Shown here piece by piece: positions 52,842 through 63,543 of a DNA stretch of 64,000 bases (positions within the stretch are counted from its first letter, which is position 1; the number at the start of each line of letters is the position of its first letter). The notes under the pieces are model-generated. The model searched no databases. It worked only from the letters and a program-made list of their open reading frames with translations, and was not told the origin of the DNA. The DNA comes from Saprospiraceae bacterium. Lineage in GTDB: Bacteria; Bacteroidota; Bacteroidia; Chitinophagales; Saprospiraceae. A program made the translations under genes and the position numbers. The stretch lies in contig JAHDDE010000003.1 of the NCBI GenBank assembly GCA_020629515.1, forward strand, positions 1-64,000, in the 5' to 3' direction.

Positions 52842-54068
52842 TCAATGTGATGAGGTAAGAACTAATTCTAAAGCCATATACTTGAGATCAAACCTTTTTG
52901 CGAGATATTCATTTGTAAGATGTCCTTCATAGGAGTATACTCCATTTCTTATTCCATCATTTTGATAGAGTAAATCCTTTAATTTGGTAGGAGCCGCAAT
53001 TTGTAATATCATCGGTGTTATTACATTACTTATGGCTGATGAACTTGTCCTTGGTACCTTGGCAGCAATGTTTGGCACACAGTAATGGATTACTCCATGC
53101 TTAATGAAAGTTGGTTTTTCATGTCTGGTCATTCTTGATGTTTCGATACATCCTCCTTGATCGATACTTACATCAATTATTACGGCACCTTTTTTCATAT
53201 TAGACACCATTTCTTCGGTGACTAATACTGGTGCTCTTCCTGATTTGGAGTGCATTGCACTAATAACTACATCTGCACTTGTCAACTGGTAGGCCAAGTA
53301 TTCTGGATTTATCGAAGAAGTGTGTAGTTGTCTACCTACCTTATTCTGCAATCGAATAATCTTATTGATATCATTATCAAAAATTCTTACTGAAGCCCCT
53401 AATCCAAGGGCTGTTTGTGTAGCATGTTGACCAACCACCCCTGCACCTAATATCACTACCTTACTAGGAGGAACTCCAGAGACTCCACCCAGTAACACTC
53501 CTCTCCCACCCTTATCAATGCTAAGTAACTCAGATGCCGTCTGTATAGCTATACGGCCAGCCATCTCGCTCATCATTCTAATGACTGGAAATGTTCCATC
53601 GGGATTTTTAAGTTGTTCCATAGCAATGGCTATCACCCGTTTTGATTTTATCTTTTCAAGATATTCTTTAGATATCATTGGTAAGGGAAGTGGCGATATC
53701 AATACTTGTCCTGCGCTCAACATATCCAATTCAGACAGACTTGGCGGTGATGACTTAATAATAATCTCAGAGGCAAAGACTTTTCCCCTATCCTTCGTTA
53801 CTTCAGCACCAGCTGAAGTATAATTTTCATCCTGATAATTAGCCAATTGTCCAGCACCAGATTCCACAATTACTTTATGCCCATATCCAGTAATAGTTCG
53901 GATTGAATTAGGGACTAACGCTACCCTATTCTCATTAATCATATCCTCTTTGGGTATTCCGATGATTGCTCCTTCCCCACTCGTTAATATCTCCAATGTT
54001 TCTACCTGGGTTTCATATTGCCCCTGGGTGAAAAATGAAGAAAATTTGTATTTATCTCCTCTTGGCAT
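52842..54068 (-). CDS. ald: alanine dehydrogenase
   Basis: The 408-residue enzyme has the alanine dehydrogenase/transhydrogenase fold: IGIPKEDMINENRVALVP, the pyruvate-site lysine region EIIIKSSPP, the NAD-binding VVILGAGVVGQHA and the family signature IDVSIDQGGCIETSR. It interconverts L-alanine and pyruvate plus ammonia with NAD. The N-terminus is extended by about 30 residues compared with the usual 370-residue form, a common Bacteroidota trait. It follows tsaE by 3 nt. Confidence 0.9.
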   Translation of the reverse strand: MPRGDKYKFSSFFTQGQYETQVETLEILTSGEGAIIGIPKEDMINENRVALVPNSIRTITGYGHKVIVESGAGQLANYQDENYTSAGAEVTKDRGKVFASEIIIKSSPPSLSELDMLSAGQVLISPLPLPMISKEYLEKIKSKRVIAIAMEQLKNPDGTFPVIRMMSEMAGRIAIQTASELLSIDKGGRGVLLGGVSGVPPSKVVILGAGVVGQHATQTALGLGASVRIFDNDINKIIRLQNKVGRQLHTSSINPEYLAYQLTSADVVISAMHSKSGRAPVLVTEEMVSNMKKGAVIIDVSIDQGGCIETSRMTRHEKPTFIKHGVIHYCVPNIAAKVPRTSSSAISNVITPMILQIAAPTKLKDLLYQNDGIRNGVYSYEGHLTNEYLAKRFDLKYMALELVLTSSH

Positions 54069-54071
54069 GAA

Positions 54072-54488
54072 TTATTGTATCGTTATTAGTCTGTGCTCCT
54101 GATTATCGTCTACTTCAATATTAACCAAAATAGTATTGTCTGGCATCATTGGTAGAGCTAAATCTGGCCATTCTATCAAGCATATGCTTCCAGACCATAA
54201 ATATTCTTCTAATCCTATCTCAACTAATTCATCTAAATTTTCTACCCTGTATAGATCCATGTGATACACTTCTCCTCTCTCAGTAAGATACTCATTGATG
54301 ATAGAAAAAGTCGGACTGCTTACAATATCCTCTACACCCCAAAGCGACAGAAGATATTTGACCAAAGTTGTTTTACCAGAACCAAGATCTCCATTTAGTA
54401 GAATAACAGATTGATCAGAACATAAACCACTTATAAATTCAGCTACAACTTTTAACTCATTTTCATCTTTTATCTTCCAGGTACTCAT
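54072..54488 (-). CDS. tsaE: tRNA threonylcarbamoyladenosine biosynthesis ATPase TsaE
   Basis: The 138-residue protein has Walker A GDLGSGKTT, SSPTFSIINEY and VYHMDLYRVENLDE, the TsaE pattern. With TsaB and TsaD it makes t6A37 in ANN-decoding tRNAs. ATG at 54488 (MSTWKIKDENEL) is the normal start; an in-frame upstream ATG at 54524 lies inside the promoter region and is unlikely. It forms an operon with ald and is divergent from gyrB. Confidence 0.93.
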   Translation of the reverse strand: MSTWKIKDENELKVVAEFISGLCSDQSVILLNGDLGSGKTTLVKYLLSLWGVEDIVSSPTFSIINEYLTERGEVYHMDLYRVENLDELVEIGLEEYLWSGSICLIEWPDLALPMMPDNTILVNIEVDDNQEHRLITIQ

Positions 54489-54504
54489 GGTGAATTTTAT
54501 AGTA

Positions 54505-54512
54505 CAAAAATA
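54505..54512 (-). promoter_or_regulatory. -7 promoter element of tsaE-ald
   Basis: On the minus strand TATTTTTG fits TAnnTTTG and is 16 nt before the tsaE start, giving a very short leader. No clear -33 TTTG is present. Confidence 0.4.
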
Positions 54513-54602
54513 GCGATTGTACAATTGAACGTTTTACCTAAATCCATTAAAAATGAAGGACTTACATATTGTCATATCTATCAAACAAGCCGTTATTATT
54601 AG

Positions 54603-54610
54603 TATATTTG
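54603..54610 (+). promoter_or_regulatory. -7 promoter element of gyrB
   Basis: TATATTTG fits TAnnTTTG and lies 34 nt before the gyrB start. A -33 TTTG at the expected distance is not seen. Confidence 0.45.
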
Positions 54611-54638
54611 CAGCTCGTTAGTTTAGCTAAGCTGATAA

Positions 54639-56591
<1,953 letters not shown>

Positions 56592-56615
56592 ATTATTGTT
56601 TAAAAGATAATACTT

Positions 56616-56652
56616 AAAAGCCCTTCGTAATTTTTGGAGGGCTTTTTTATTT
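56616..56652 (+). terminator. intrinsic terminator of gyrB
   Basis: AAAAGCCCT (56616-56624) pairs with AGGGCTTTT (56638-56646) and is followed by a T-run. It lies 24 nt after the gyrB stop. Confidence 0.8.
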
Positions 56653-56763
56653 AACGTTAGGCTCGTAAAACTCTATATGATGTAGATATCACCAAGTGAG
56701 ATGAGGCCTTGTTCAACAATAATTACCACAAGGCATAATCTATTCTATTTTGATTAGGTACTA

Positions 56764-56827
56764 TATAAAAAAGAGAAGCCACCTCAAGACGAGGCGACTT
56801 CCTTTCACTGCATCAACCAAAAAATAA
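56764..56827 (-). ncRNA. structured RNA cassette, copy 1 of 2
   Basis: Read on the minus strand this unit starts with a 29-nt block (56827-56799) identical to copy 2, containing TTTTTTGGTTGATGCAGTGA and then AAGGAA. A hairpin follows: an 11-bp stem (56801-56791 with 56785-56775) and a GTCTT loop. Its two non-Watson-Crick positions are G-U pairs on the minus strand but C-A mismatches on the plus strand, so the RNA is read leftwards. A T-rich run (TCTTTTTTATATAG, 56774-56761) follows, as in an intrinsic terminator. TATTTTTTG in the block is close to the -7 promoter consensus, with one extra T. No protein is encoded. Confidence 0.5.
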
Positions 56828-56861
56828 GTCTTTATAATAAATCTCTAAGAGATAAAATTTT

Positions 56862-56925
56862 TAAAATTAAGATAGGAACCATCTCCTAAGAGACAGTTCC
56901 TTTCACTGCATCAACCAAAAAATAA
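56862..56925 (-). ncRNA. structured RNA cassette, copy 2 of 2
   Basis: The same 29-nt block (56925-56897) is followed on the minus strand by a hairpin (11-bp stem 56900-56890 with 56885-56875, loop TTAG). The stem sequence differs from copy 1 at several positions, but partners change together so pairing is kept, again with two G-U pairs on the minus strand only. After the stem the sequence TATCTTAATTTT is less terminator-like than in copy 1. The two units are 98 nt apart. They lie in 56592-57070, the largest gene-free stretch here, which also holds a small ATGAAG/CTTCAT hairpin at 56945-56962. Confidence 0.5.
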
Positions 56926-57057
56926 ATCCTATTACTATATTTTAATGAAGTCTTTTCTTCATTTATCCTTTAGACATAGATAGAATTAAAAAGTCACAGC
57001 TTTTTTTAAAAAATTATTTGACACCTTCTTTACAAAATAAATAAGTGCTAAGGGTCG

Positions 57058-57065
57058 TATCTTTG
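57058..57065 (+). promoter_or_regulatory. -7 promoter element just before the DUF6702 gene
   Basis: TATCTTTG fits TAnnTTTG and ends 5 nt before the ATG at 57071. If used, RNA would begin at or next to the start codon, giving a leaderless message. No -33 element at the expected distance. Confidence 0.4.
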
Positions 57066-57070
57066 TATTG

Positions 57071-57577
57071 ATGAATTATATCATACTCCTTATATCATCA
57101 TTCCTAGGAATTCAAAGTGGCTCTATACATGACTTGCATCTTAGTAGAACTGATTTAGCATTTAATCCATCATCCAATTCATTTGAGGTTACGATCCACC
57201 TATTTATTGATGACCTTGAGTACGCACTTGCTGAAGATGGTTTTGATAATTTAATGTTATGTACTGACAAAGAAGATGTAGAAGCTGATACATATATAGG
57301 CCATTATCTTTCTGAACATCTTAAGATCCTTGTTGATAATAATCAAGTTAATATGACCTATTTAGGCAAAGAGGAAAGCGACGATCTTCAAGCTGTTTGG
57401 TGTTATATTGAGATTCCATTAAAAGAGCAACCTGAAATGGTAACAGTAGAATTAGATTTTTTTAATGAACTCTATGAAGATCAAAAAAATATACTTCAGA
57501 TCAACTTTGACGAAACCAATAAAGGCTATTTTTTATTAAATAGTCAAAAAACATCTGGGTCAATAAATATTCGATGA
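57071..57577 (+). CDS. exported DUF6702-family protein
   Basis: The 168-residue protein has a signal peptide (about 1-18) and then a beta-rich domain beginning [20 protein letters not shown] with [16 protein letters not shown], the pattern of the DUF6702 family of Bacteroidota envelope proteins. The function is unknown. ATG at 57071 is preferred to the TTG just before it. It overlaps yidD by 4 bp (ATGA) and is the first gene of an operon with yidD and hemB. Confidence 0.7.
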   Translation: MNYIILLISSFLGIQSGSIHDLHLSRTDLAFNPSSNSFEVTIHLFIDDLEYALAEDGFDNLMLCTDKEDVEADTYIGHYLSEHLKILVDNNQVNMTYLGKEESDDLQAVWCYIEIPLKEQPEMVTVELDFFNELYEDQKNILQINFDETNKGYFLLNSQKTSGSINIR

Positions 57578-57858
57578 TCAACTACATATTTCAGAGCATA
57601 TTTATTCTTCCAATCAAGATATACCAATGGACTCTATCACCATTATTGAGTAGTCTGTTTGGACCAAAATGCAGATTCGACCCTACATGCTCACACTATA
57701 TGATTGAGGCAATAAGAGAATGGGGCGTAATAAAAGGAATATGGCTCGGAACTAAAAGGATAAGTCGGTGCCATCCATGGGGAGGTTTTGGACCAGATCC
57801 TGTACCAAAAAATCATACAAATAAACGTGTAAATGAATCAAAGACCACGGAGAAATAG
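57574..57858 (+). CDS. yidD: membrane protein insertion efficiency factor YidD
   Basis: The 94-residue protein has the YidD motifs [26 protein letters not shown] and [15 protein letters not shown], each spanning part of the three-cysteine membrane-associated fold (the first motif begins at about residue 18). It assists YidC-dependent insertion of inner membrane proteins. It is usually found next to rnpA-yidC, but here it lies between DUF6702 and hemB, overlapping both (4 bp and 26 bp). Confidence 0.95.
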   Translation: MINYIFQSIFILPIKIYQWTLSPLLSSLFGPKCRFDPTCSHYMIEAIREWGVIKGIWLGTKRISRCHPWGGFGPDPVPKNHTNKRVNESKTTEK

Positions 57859-58816
57859 AAAATCCAACTCTATAAGAAGATTGATAAGCGAAACAAGAGT
57901 AACCAATGATGATCTCATATATCCCTTGTTTCTTACCGAAGGAACCAATATCAAAGAAGAGATATCATCTCTTCCTGGTAATTATAGGTGGTCCACAGAC
58001 AGGATGCTAAAGGAAATAGAAGAATGCATAAAATTAGGATTACATAGCTTCATGGTATTTCCCAAAATATCCGATCAGCACAAGGATAAGAAAGGGACAT
58101 ACAGTTATGATGACAATAATTATTATTTAAAAGCTGCAAAACAAATTAAAAAAGAATTTCCTGATATCACTTTGATTAGTGATGTAGCCTTGGATCCTTA
58201 TAATGTGGATGGTCATGATGGAATTGTGGAAAATGGAAGAATTCTCAATGATGAAACATTAGAAATATTGGGTAAAATGAGCATTGCTCAAGCCGAAGCC
58301 GGATTTGATATTTTGGGACCATCTGATATGATGGACGGAAGAATAGGATTCATCCGAGAGGAGCTGGATGACCATGGATATGAAGACATATCGATCATGT
58401 CTTATACGGCTAAATACGCAAGTGCATTTTACGGACCATTTAGAGATGCATTGGATAGTGCTCCTGTCTTGGATCCAAGTATTCCTAATGACAAAAAAAC
58501 TTATCAAATGGACCCTGCGAATAAAAGAGAGGCCATTATTGAGGCAGATTTAGATGTAGATGAAGGAGCAGATTTTTTGATGGTTAAGCCAGCTTTAAAT
58601 TATCTCGATGTGATTCATTTAATCAAAGAAAATTATGATAGACCATTGGCTGCTTATCATGTAAGTGGAGAATGTGCCATGCTCATAGCCGCTTGTCAAC
58701 GTGGATGGTTAGACTATAATATAGCGATGCCAGAGACACTATTATCGATAAAAAGAGCTGGTGCGGATGTGATCATTAGCTATTTTGCTAAAGACTTCAT
58801 GGGTCAGGCGAGATAG
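57833..58816 (+). CDS. hemB: porphobilinogen synthase (delta-aminolevulinic acid dehydratase)
   Basis: The 327-residue enzyme has both Schiff-base lysines, K194 in [18 protein letters not shown] and K252 in [12 protein letters not shown]. It joins two 5-aminolevulinates to form porphobilinogen, the haem precursor. The metal loop reads [14 protein letters not shown], without the cysteine triad of zinc-type enzymes, so a Mg2+-type enzyme is expected. Its start overlaps yidD by 26 bp, so it relies on coupled translation. Confidence 0.96.
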   Translation: MNQRPRRNRKSNSIRRLISETRVTNDDLIYPLFLTEGTNIKEEISSLPGNYRWSTDRMLKEIEECIKLGLHSFMVFPKISDQHKDKKGTYSYDDNNYYLKAAKQIKKEFPDITLISDVALDPYNVDGHDGIVENGRILNDETLEILGKMSIAQAEAGFDILGPSDMMDGRIGFIREELDDHGYEDISIMSYTAKYASAFYGPFRDALDSAPVLDPSIPNDKKTYQMDPANKREAIIEADLDVDEGADFLMVKPALNYLDVIHLIKENYDRPLAAYHVSGECAMLIAACQRGWLDYNIAMPETLLSIKRAGADVIISYFAKDFMGQAR

Positions 58817-58819
58817 TAC

Positions 58820-59356
58820 CTACTTTTTCTCAACCCAGTCGTAGTTTATTTTTTTATAATTCTCTATGGACTCGCCAGTCGGGAAAGTAACGCTTTCCAT
58901 TACATCAAGACGACTTCTGAAGTCCATACTTTCTATATGATAAGCTTTGCCATCGTGAGCGGGCTTGATAAATATCTGGATTCCCAATCGTCCTTTCTGA
59001 TCTAACCATGCATAATCAAATCCTTGAGATTGATCTGTACTCTTACTCAACTCGTGAAAATCATGAAAATCCCAATCCTTCCTACCTCCAATACCTGAAG
59101 AGTACATACTGACAATTCTATTCAATTGAACAATATTTACCGCCGTCTCTGGGCCAAATTCATCTTTCAATGGCTTCTCACGGCTCGTCTTTATCGCTTT
59201 TAGTACCAAATCAGCATACTCTTTTGCGCTTTCAGCCTTATTGAAAGGCAAATCCTCAATGACCATTTTTTTAGCCTCTTTCCCTTCACCACCACAAGAA
59301 GTGGCTAACACAGCCAATAAAATTCCTGCAAACAACCAAAATCCTAATTTATTCAT
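58820..59356 (-). CDS. hypothetical lipoprotein
   Basis: I do not recognise this 178-residue protein. The lipoprotein signal is clear (LLAVLATSCGGEG, Cys near 21). The mature part is a compact alpha/beta domain with many charged residues. It ends 3 nt from the convergent hemB stop and looks like a single gene. Confidence 0.7.
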   Translation of the reverse strand: MNKLGFWLFAGILLAVLATSCGGEGKEAKKMVIEDLPFNKAESAKEYADLVLKAIKTSREKPLKDEFGPETAVNIVQLNRIVSMYSSGIGGRKDWDFHDFHELSKSTDQSQGFDYAWLDQKGRLGIQIFIKPAHDGKAYHIESMDFRSRLDVMESVTFPTGESIENYKKINYDWVEKK

Positions 59357-59489
59357 ATGTGTACTCTATAGACCTTTCTCAAAAAAGCTGCAAACATCAA
59401 CATTTTATTTGATTAATGTCAATAGTAGAAGACCTTAATGTGTGAGAATAAGTAGAGATAGCTGCAAAATACTATATATATTACAGCAG

Positions 59490-60857
59490 ATGGAGCAATT
59501 AGATCAGTTCATAAGTATGTTTGCCAACTTTGCTTGGGGTCTGCCATTACTAACATTATTGATAGGTGGTGGACTCTATCTTATGATTTATATTAAGGCT
59601 GGACCGCTGAGATATATTCGCCATGCTCTTTCACTATTAAGAATTAAAGAAAATGACCCTACTATTAGAGGAGAAATCTCCCATCTCCAGTCCTTATCTA
59701 CAGCATTAGCCTCTACTATTGGTATGGGTAATATAGCAGGTGTAGCCGTGGCCATAAGTATCGGTGGGCCAGGTGCCATTTTTTGGATGTGGATAAGCGG
59801 AATAATCGGAATGACTACTAAATTTTTTACGGGTTCTTTGTCTATAATGTATCGTGGATATGATGATAAGGGAAAAATTCAAGGGGGGCCAATGTACTTT
59901 ATTAAAGAGGGTCTGTCTGAAAAATGGCATTGGTTAGCCACATTTTTTTCACTGTCAGGTCTTATTGGAGCATTACCCGTGTTTAATGTCAATCAACTCA
60001 CTCAGGCTATTAGAGACATTGTACTAATACCAAATCAATGGTATCATCCATCCTACTCCAACTTGTGCATCGGGTTGGTATTACTAACTATCACTTCGAT
60101 AGTCATCTTGGGTGGCCTTAAGCGTATAAGCAAAACGGCTGAGCGATTAGTACCCTTTATGGTCATGATTTATTTTTTAGCTGTGATGGCTATTATAGTA
60201 GTCAACATTGAAAAAATTCCGTACTATTTTTCTCTAATAATTACAGAAGCTTTTGTTCCAACTCATTTTAATGGAGATTCGTTTTTAGGCGGCACATTAG
60301 GTGGGCTTATACTACTTGGCATCCGTAGAGGAGCATTTAGTAATGAAGCCGGAATTGGTACCGCTCCAATGGCTCATGGAGCATCTAAAACGAATGAACC
60401 GATCCGAGAGGGATTAGTCTCCATGTTGGGTCCACTTGTTGACACTCTAATCGTCTGTACATTAACTGCGCTAGCCATTTTGGTCACCGATACATGGCAA
60501 TTGAGTGAAAGTAATGGTGTTAGTCTAACAGCCAATGCGTTTTCAAATGCTCTTCCGACCTTTGGTTCTTATCTTCTATTGTTATGTATTTCTGTATTCA
60601 GTATTTCGTCGCTTTTCTCTTTTAGTTACTATGGTACTAAATGTTTAGGATTTCTGGTAGGGGCAAAGCGAGCCCATTACTATAATTATTTCTATTTGTT
60701 GAGCATCCTCATTGGCGCATTGACAAGCTTAGATATGATGATTAATCTGATAGATGGATTTTATGCTCTAATGGCATTTCCAACTATGATCGCCACCTTG
60801 ATTCTTGCGCCAAAAGTGATCAAAAAATCAAAAGAATATTTTAATAAAATCAGTTAG
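59490..60857 (+). CDS. sodium:alanine (amino acid) symporter, AGCS family
   Basis: The 455-residue protein has about 11 membrane helices and the AGCS signature RRGAFSNEAGIGTAPMAHGASKT-like segment (positions about 285-307; begins RRGAFSNEAGIG), plus STIGMGNIAGVAVAI in the first substrate helices. It imports alanine, glycine or similar small amino acids with Na+. ATG at 59490 (MEQLDQFISMFANFAW) is the normal start; the in-frame one at 59442 adds 16 residues of unlikely sequence. Its 3' end overlaps the convergent GNAT gene by 8 bp. Confidence 0.92.
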   Translation: MEQLDQFISMFANFAWGLPLLTLLIGGGLYLMIYIKAGPLRYIRHALSLLRIKENDPTIRGEISHLQSLSTALASTIGMGNIAGVAVAISIGGPGAIFWMWISGIIGMTTKFFTGSLSIMYRGYDDKGKIQGGPMYFIKEGLSEKWHWLATFFSLSGLIGALPVFNVNQLTQAIRDIVLIPNQWYHPSYSNLCIGLVLLTITSIVILGGLKRISKTAERLVPFMVMIYFLAVMAIIVVNIEKIPYYFSLIITEAFVPTHFNGDSFLGGTLGGLILLGIRRGAFSNEAGIGTAPMAHGASKTNEPIREGLVSMLGPLVDTLIVCTLTALAILVTDTWQLSESNGVSLTANAFSNALPTFGSYLLLLCISVFSISSLFSFSYYGTKCLGFLVGAKRAHYYNYFYLLSILIGALTSLDMMINLIDGFYALMAFPTMIATLILAPKVIKKSKEYFNKIS

Positions 60858-61407
60858 TCCAATCCCATAACACGATATCCCATGGGTGACCGTCAGGAGA
60901 AAGATAACTATGTATTAACTCAAACCCCTGTTTTTCATGAGCTCTAAAGGATCTTTTGTTCCAATTAGATATTTCTGTTATGACTAAATCATAATATGGA
61001 TTCATGCTTTTCTGGAGGTGGTCATACATATCATAGAATATATTCTGCCCTCGATATTGCTTATCTACACAAACCTGGCCCATCACGAAATACTCTGTAC
61101 TTTGTAATGGTTGATCCTTATACATGCGTTGATCTATTAGATCAAACATTGGCTTAAGAATCTCTATATCGTTTCTTCTTTCTGGCAACATCACTAAGCA
61201 ATAACCTACTACTTTTTTAGTATCCTTTGCGATAACATGATGATAGGGTTCATTCATTTTTCGGATCAAGTCTATATCATGCTCGCATGTAACAAAACCC
61301 TGTTCCTGTAATTCCTTTTCACTTATATTCTTGCGTAGGTTTTTTTGTTGCAAATCCAGAATTTGCTCCAGTTCTCTTTCATTTTCAACACATTTAATTT
61401 CTATCAT
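60850..61407 (-). CDS. GNAT-family N-acetyltransferase
   Basis: The 185-residue protein has the acetyl-CoA fold: KKVVGYCLVMLPERR, the QVCVDKQYRGQNIFYDMYDH core with Q/RxxGx-like motif, and EISNWNKRSFRAHEKQGFEL. The acceptor is unknown. ATG at 61407 begins directly next to the upstream gene's stop; starts at 61428 or 61422 would overlap that gene. It is the last gene of the leftward ABC/GntR series. Confidence 0.83.
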   Translation of the reverse strand: MIEIKCVENERELEQILDLQQKNLRKNISEKELQEQGFVTCEHDIDLIRKMNEPYHHVIAKDTKKVVGYCLVMLPERRNDIEILKPMFDLIDQRMYKDQPLQSTEYFVMGQVCVDKQYRGQNIFYDMYDHLQKSMNPYYDLVITEISNWNKRSFRAHEKQGFELIHSYLSPDGHPWDIVLWDWTN

Positions 61408-61408
61408 A

Positions 61409-62308
61409 TCATTTGACTCCATTGACATTAACCACTCTACCTAAGCTTATTTCTGTCTTAGCTATCTCTGGATTTCCATTATAAAAGACATCTAAGTTTC
61501 CATAAAGATTTGCCCTTAAATCATCGCGGACAGTTATTGATATTGAGCCATTCACATCTGGATCAGTATTTTTATTGGTGTTCACAATTACTTTATTGAC
61601 TTGCGTATTTGTAGCATAAAGACTAACAAATTTGCCCATATTGCCTTTATGATTCACTTCTAACAAGTCTATTTCTCCATATATACTTGGGTTCCCTGAA
61701 AAGTAATTATCATAATTCATAGTTAGATCTTCGCCCTTCACTAATATATTAAAAGTACCATAATCCTGTAGATTGATAATTAAGCTGTCGAATACATAAA
61801 GGTGTCTCTTGAGCTGACTTTGACTATATACGGGCCTTCCTGTCTCATCCGCACCATATGGCTTTATTGGCGTCAATAACTTACCATTTTTATCAATAGT
61901 TATTGATTTCAAGTTTGAAGCTCCCACAATTATCTTTACAGCACTCAAGCCATCGGTTTCGACAGGCCGAGGATCACATTCAGTCTTTGGCGTAACTCGT
62001 AGCGTATCATTTACTACCTGGACATCATAAAATTCTCTTACATTTTCATATCCTTCTACATAAACAATATTCTCGAGATGAGGATTAAACTGCACTTCAT
62101 GAAAACTGATATATAAATGGCTATACTCAACTATTAATGTATCTGCAAAATATTCGCCCTCCGCCAGCTGAATGCCTGGAGAACATTTTGGTTCTCTCAA
62201 CTCAACTTGGGTACTTACATAATAGGCATACCCGATGGCAGAAAAAATTAAAAGGAATAAAATGAGTATCAATGTTTTTTCACTCTTTGTTATTTCTATA
62301 TTCTTCAT
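61409..62308 (-). CDS. membrane-anchored GIN-domain-like (DUF2807) protein
   Basis: The 299-residue protein has an N-terminal membrane anchor (about 12-30, LILILFLLIFSAIGYAYYV) and then a periplasmic beta-rich domain that fits the head-GIN/DUF2807 layout (IVEYSHLYISFHEVQF, SITIDKNGKLLTP, SIYGEIDLLEVNHKGNM, LYGNLDVFYNGNP). It overlaps the GntR regulator gene by 29 bp and is probably co-transcribed with the ABC transporter. It may sense or scaffold at the envelope; the function is unknown. Confidence 0.72.
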   Translation of the reverse strand: MKNIEITKSEKTLILILFLLIFSAIGYAYYVSTQVELREPKCSPGIQLAEGEYFADTLIVEYSHLYISFHEVQFNPHLENIVYVEGYENVREFYDVQVVNDTLRVTPKTECDPRPVETDGLSAVKIIVGASNLKSITIDKNGKLLTPIKPYGADETGRPVYSQSQLKRHLYVFDSLIINLQDYGTFNILVKGEDLTMNYDNYFSGNPSIYGEIDLLEVNHKGNMGKFVSLYATNTQVNKVIVNTNKNTDPDVNGSISITVRDDLRANLYGNLDVFYNGNPEIAKTEISLGRVVNVNGVK

Positions 62309-62648
62309 AGAGTTGTTTGATTTTTTCTATATCAATGTGAAGTAATTCCATTTTACTAAACAACTGTGGTAGTTCATTTTGTAAGAATTCATTTTCACGA
62401 GACCTACGTGATATCTCATAAGCATCTTCACTTATAAAATAGCCTACTCCACGTTTATTAAAAATTAGTCCTAAATCACTTAAATAAGTATATGTCCTAG
62501 CTATTGTGTTTGGATTTACTTCAATTTCTGATGCGAGTTCTCTTACAGAGATTATTCGTTCGCCCTGCTTCCACTCATTCATGATAATTTTATCTATTAT
62601 ATATTGAGCTATTTGAAGATATATTGGGTTGCTATCTTTAAAATTCAT
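62280..62648 (-). CDS. GntR-family transcriptional regulator, YtrA subfamily
   Basis: The 122-residue protein is a short GntR regulator: winged helix (IYLQIAQYIIDKIIMNEWKQ, ISVRELASEIEVNPNTIART) and a short C-terminal helix for dimer contact, with no large ligand domain. YtrA-type regulators usually control the ABC exporters encoded beside them. The ABC permease and ATPase genes lie directly upstream, so it probably controls its own operon. Confidence 0.9.
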   Translation of the reverse strand: MNFKDSNPIYLQIAQYIIDKIIMNEWKQGERIISVRELASEIEVNPNTIARTYTYLSDLGLIFNKRGVGYFISEDAYEISRRSRENEFLQNELPQLFSKMELLHIDIEKIKQLYEEYRNNKE

Positions 62649-62649
62649 A

Positions 62650-63543
62650 TTAAGCCTCTAATTCTGTAAATCTCAAATAACTCAAGAACAAAGCTCCCAA
62701 TGCACCTAATATTATAGCGACATATTTTATTGTAACCATTAATTCTGTAGGCAATCCTTGTTTTACATACATCTGATTACCCAAGATATATGACATGTGA
62801 CTAGTCCTATTGAGATAACTATCCATATATTTTATATCAAGATCAGGAAGTAAAATGATCATGCTGAGATTAATGACTATAATCAAAATAAAGTATAGCA
62901 CCAATGCGGATAAAGTAAGCTTAAAAAAAGAATACTTCCTAAATACTACGGCTCCCAGAAATACAAAACATTGCGCCACCACATACCATCTGATATAATA
63001 CCAAGTATAAGGATCAAAAAAATGTAATCGCACATATTCTAAGCCTTTTGAGTTGCCCCACTGATAGGTGATTAAAGCAAACAATTGATAAATAGTTAAA
63101 AATAAAATAGGAAATAGTACAGCTGATATGATCAATTTTGAAATCCATTTTTCTACACTCATTGCTGGAAGTGCAATATGAAATCTACGAGATGTGATCT
63201 CTCCATACTCCATAAACAATAAGGATGTAATTATAAAACCTGTCAAAAAGAGCGCTTTGGGAAAATATTCTAAATGGTATTTCAAAAAATGCAAGTTTTG
63301 GGCTATTGGTCCTGTCGATGAATAGTAAAACGTCGTAACAGTCCTCGATGAATAGCTTACTTGCTGATTGGGATTAAAAATAAGATCCAGAAAAGATGAG
63401 ATAGAAAAAGAATTGTTGAAAAAGAGGAATGTAAGCACTCCAAAGCAGGTTAATAGTACTGAAGCATACAGGTACTTTTTATTCTTTATATCAGTAAGTA
63501 TTAACCATAGTATTCTCTTATACGAAGTATCTATAATGATCAT
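62650..63543 (-). CDS. ABC-2-type transporter permease-like membrane protein
   Basis: The 297-residue protein has six or seven membrane helices (about 25-45, 105-120, 138-165, 180-200, 208-235 and 270-292) with a periplasmic loop after the first. The layout fits permeases of YtrA-linked ABC systems. It starts four bases before the end of the ATPase gene (ATGA overlap) and ends one base before the GntR gene. Its substrate is unknown. Confidence 0.8.
   Translation of the reverse strand: MIIIDTSYKRILWLILTDIKNKKYLYASVLLTCFGVLTFLFFNNSFSISSFLDLIFNPNQQVSYSSRTVTTFYYSSTGPIAQNLHFLKYHLEYFPKALFLTGFIITSLLFMEYGEITSRRFHIALPAMSVEKWISKLIISAVLFPILFLTIYQLFALITYQWGNSKGLEYVRLHFFDPYTWYYIRWYVVAQCFVFLGAVVFRKYSFFKLTLSALVLYFILIIVINLSMIILLPDLDIKYMDSYLNRTSHMSYILGNQMYVKQGLPTELMVTIKYVAIILGALGALFLSYLRFTELEA

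Noticed and set aside
53518-53823. 101-codon ORF opposite ald
   Set aside because: Shadow of the conserved NAD-binding region on the other strand.
56799-56925. Two direct repeats considered as a CRISPR remnant
   Set aside because: Only two copies, a 69-nt separation, compensating hairpins beside each copy and no cas gene in the window.
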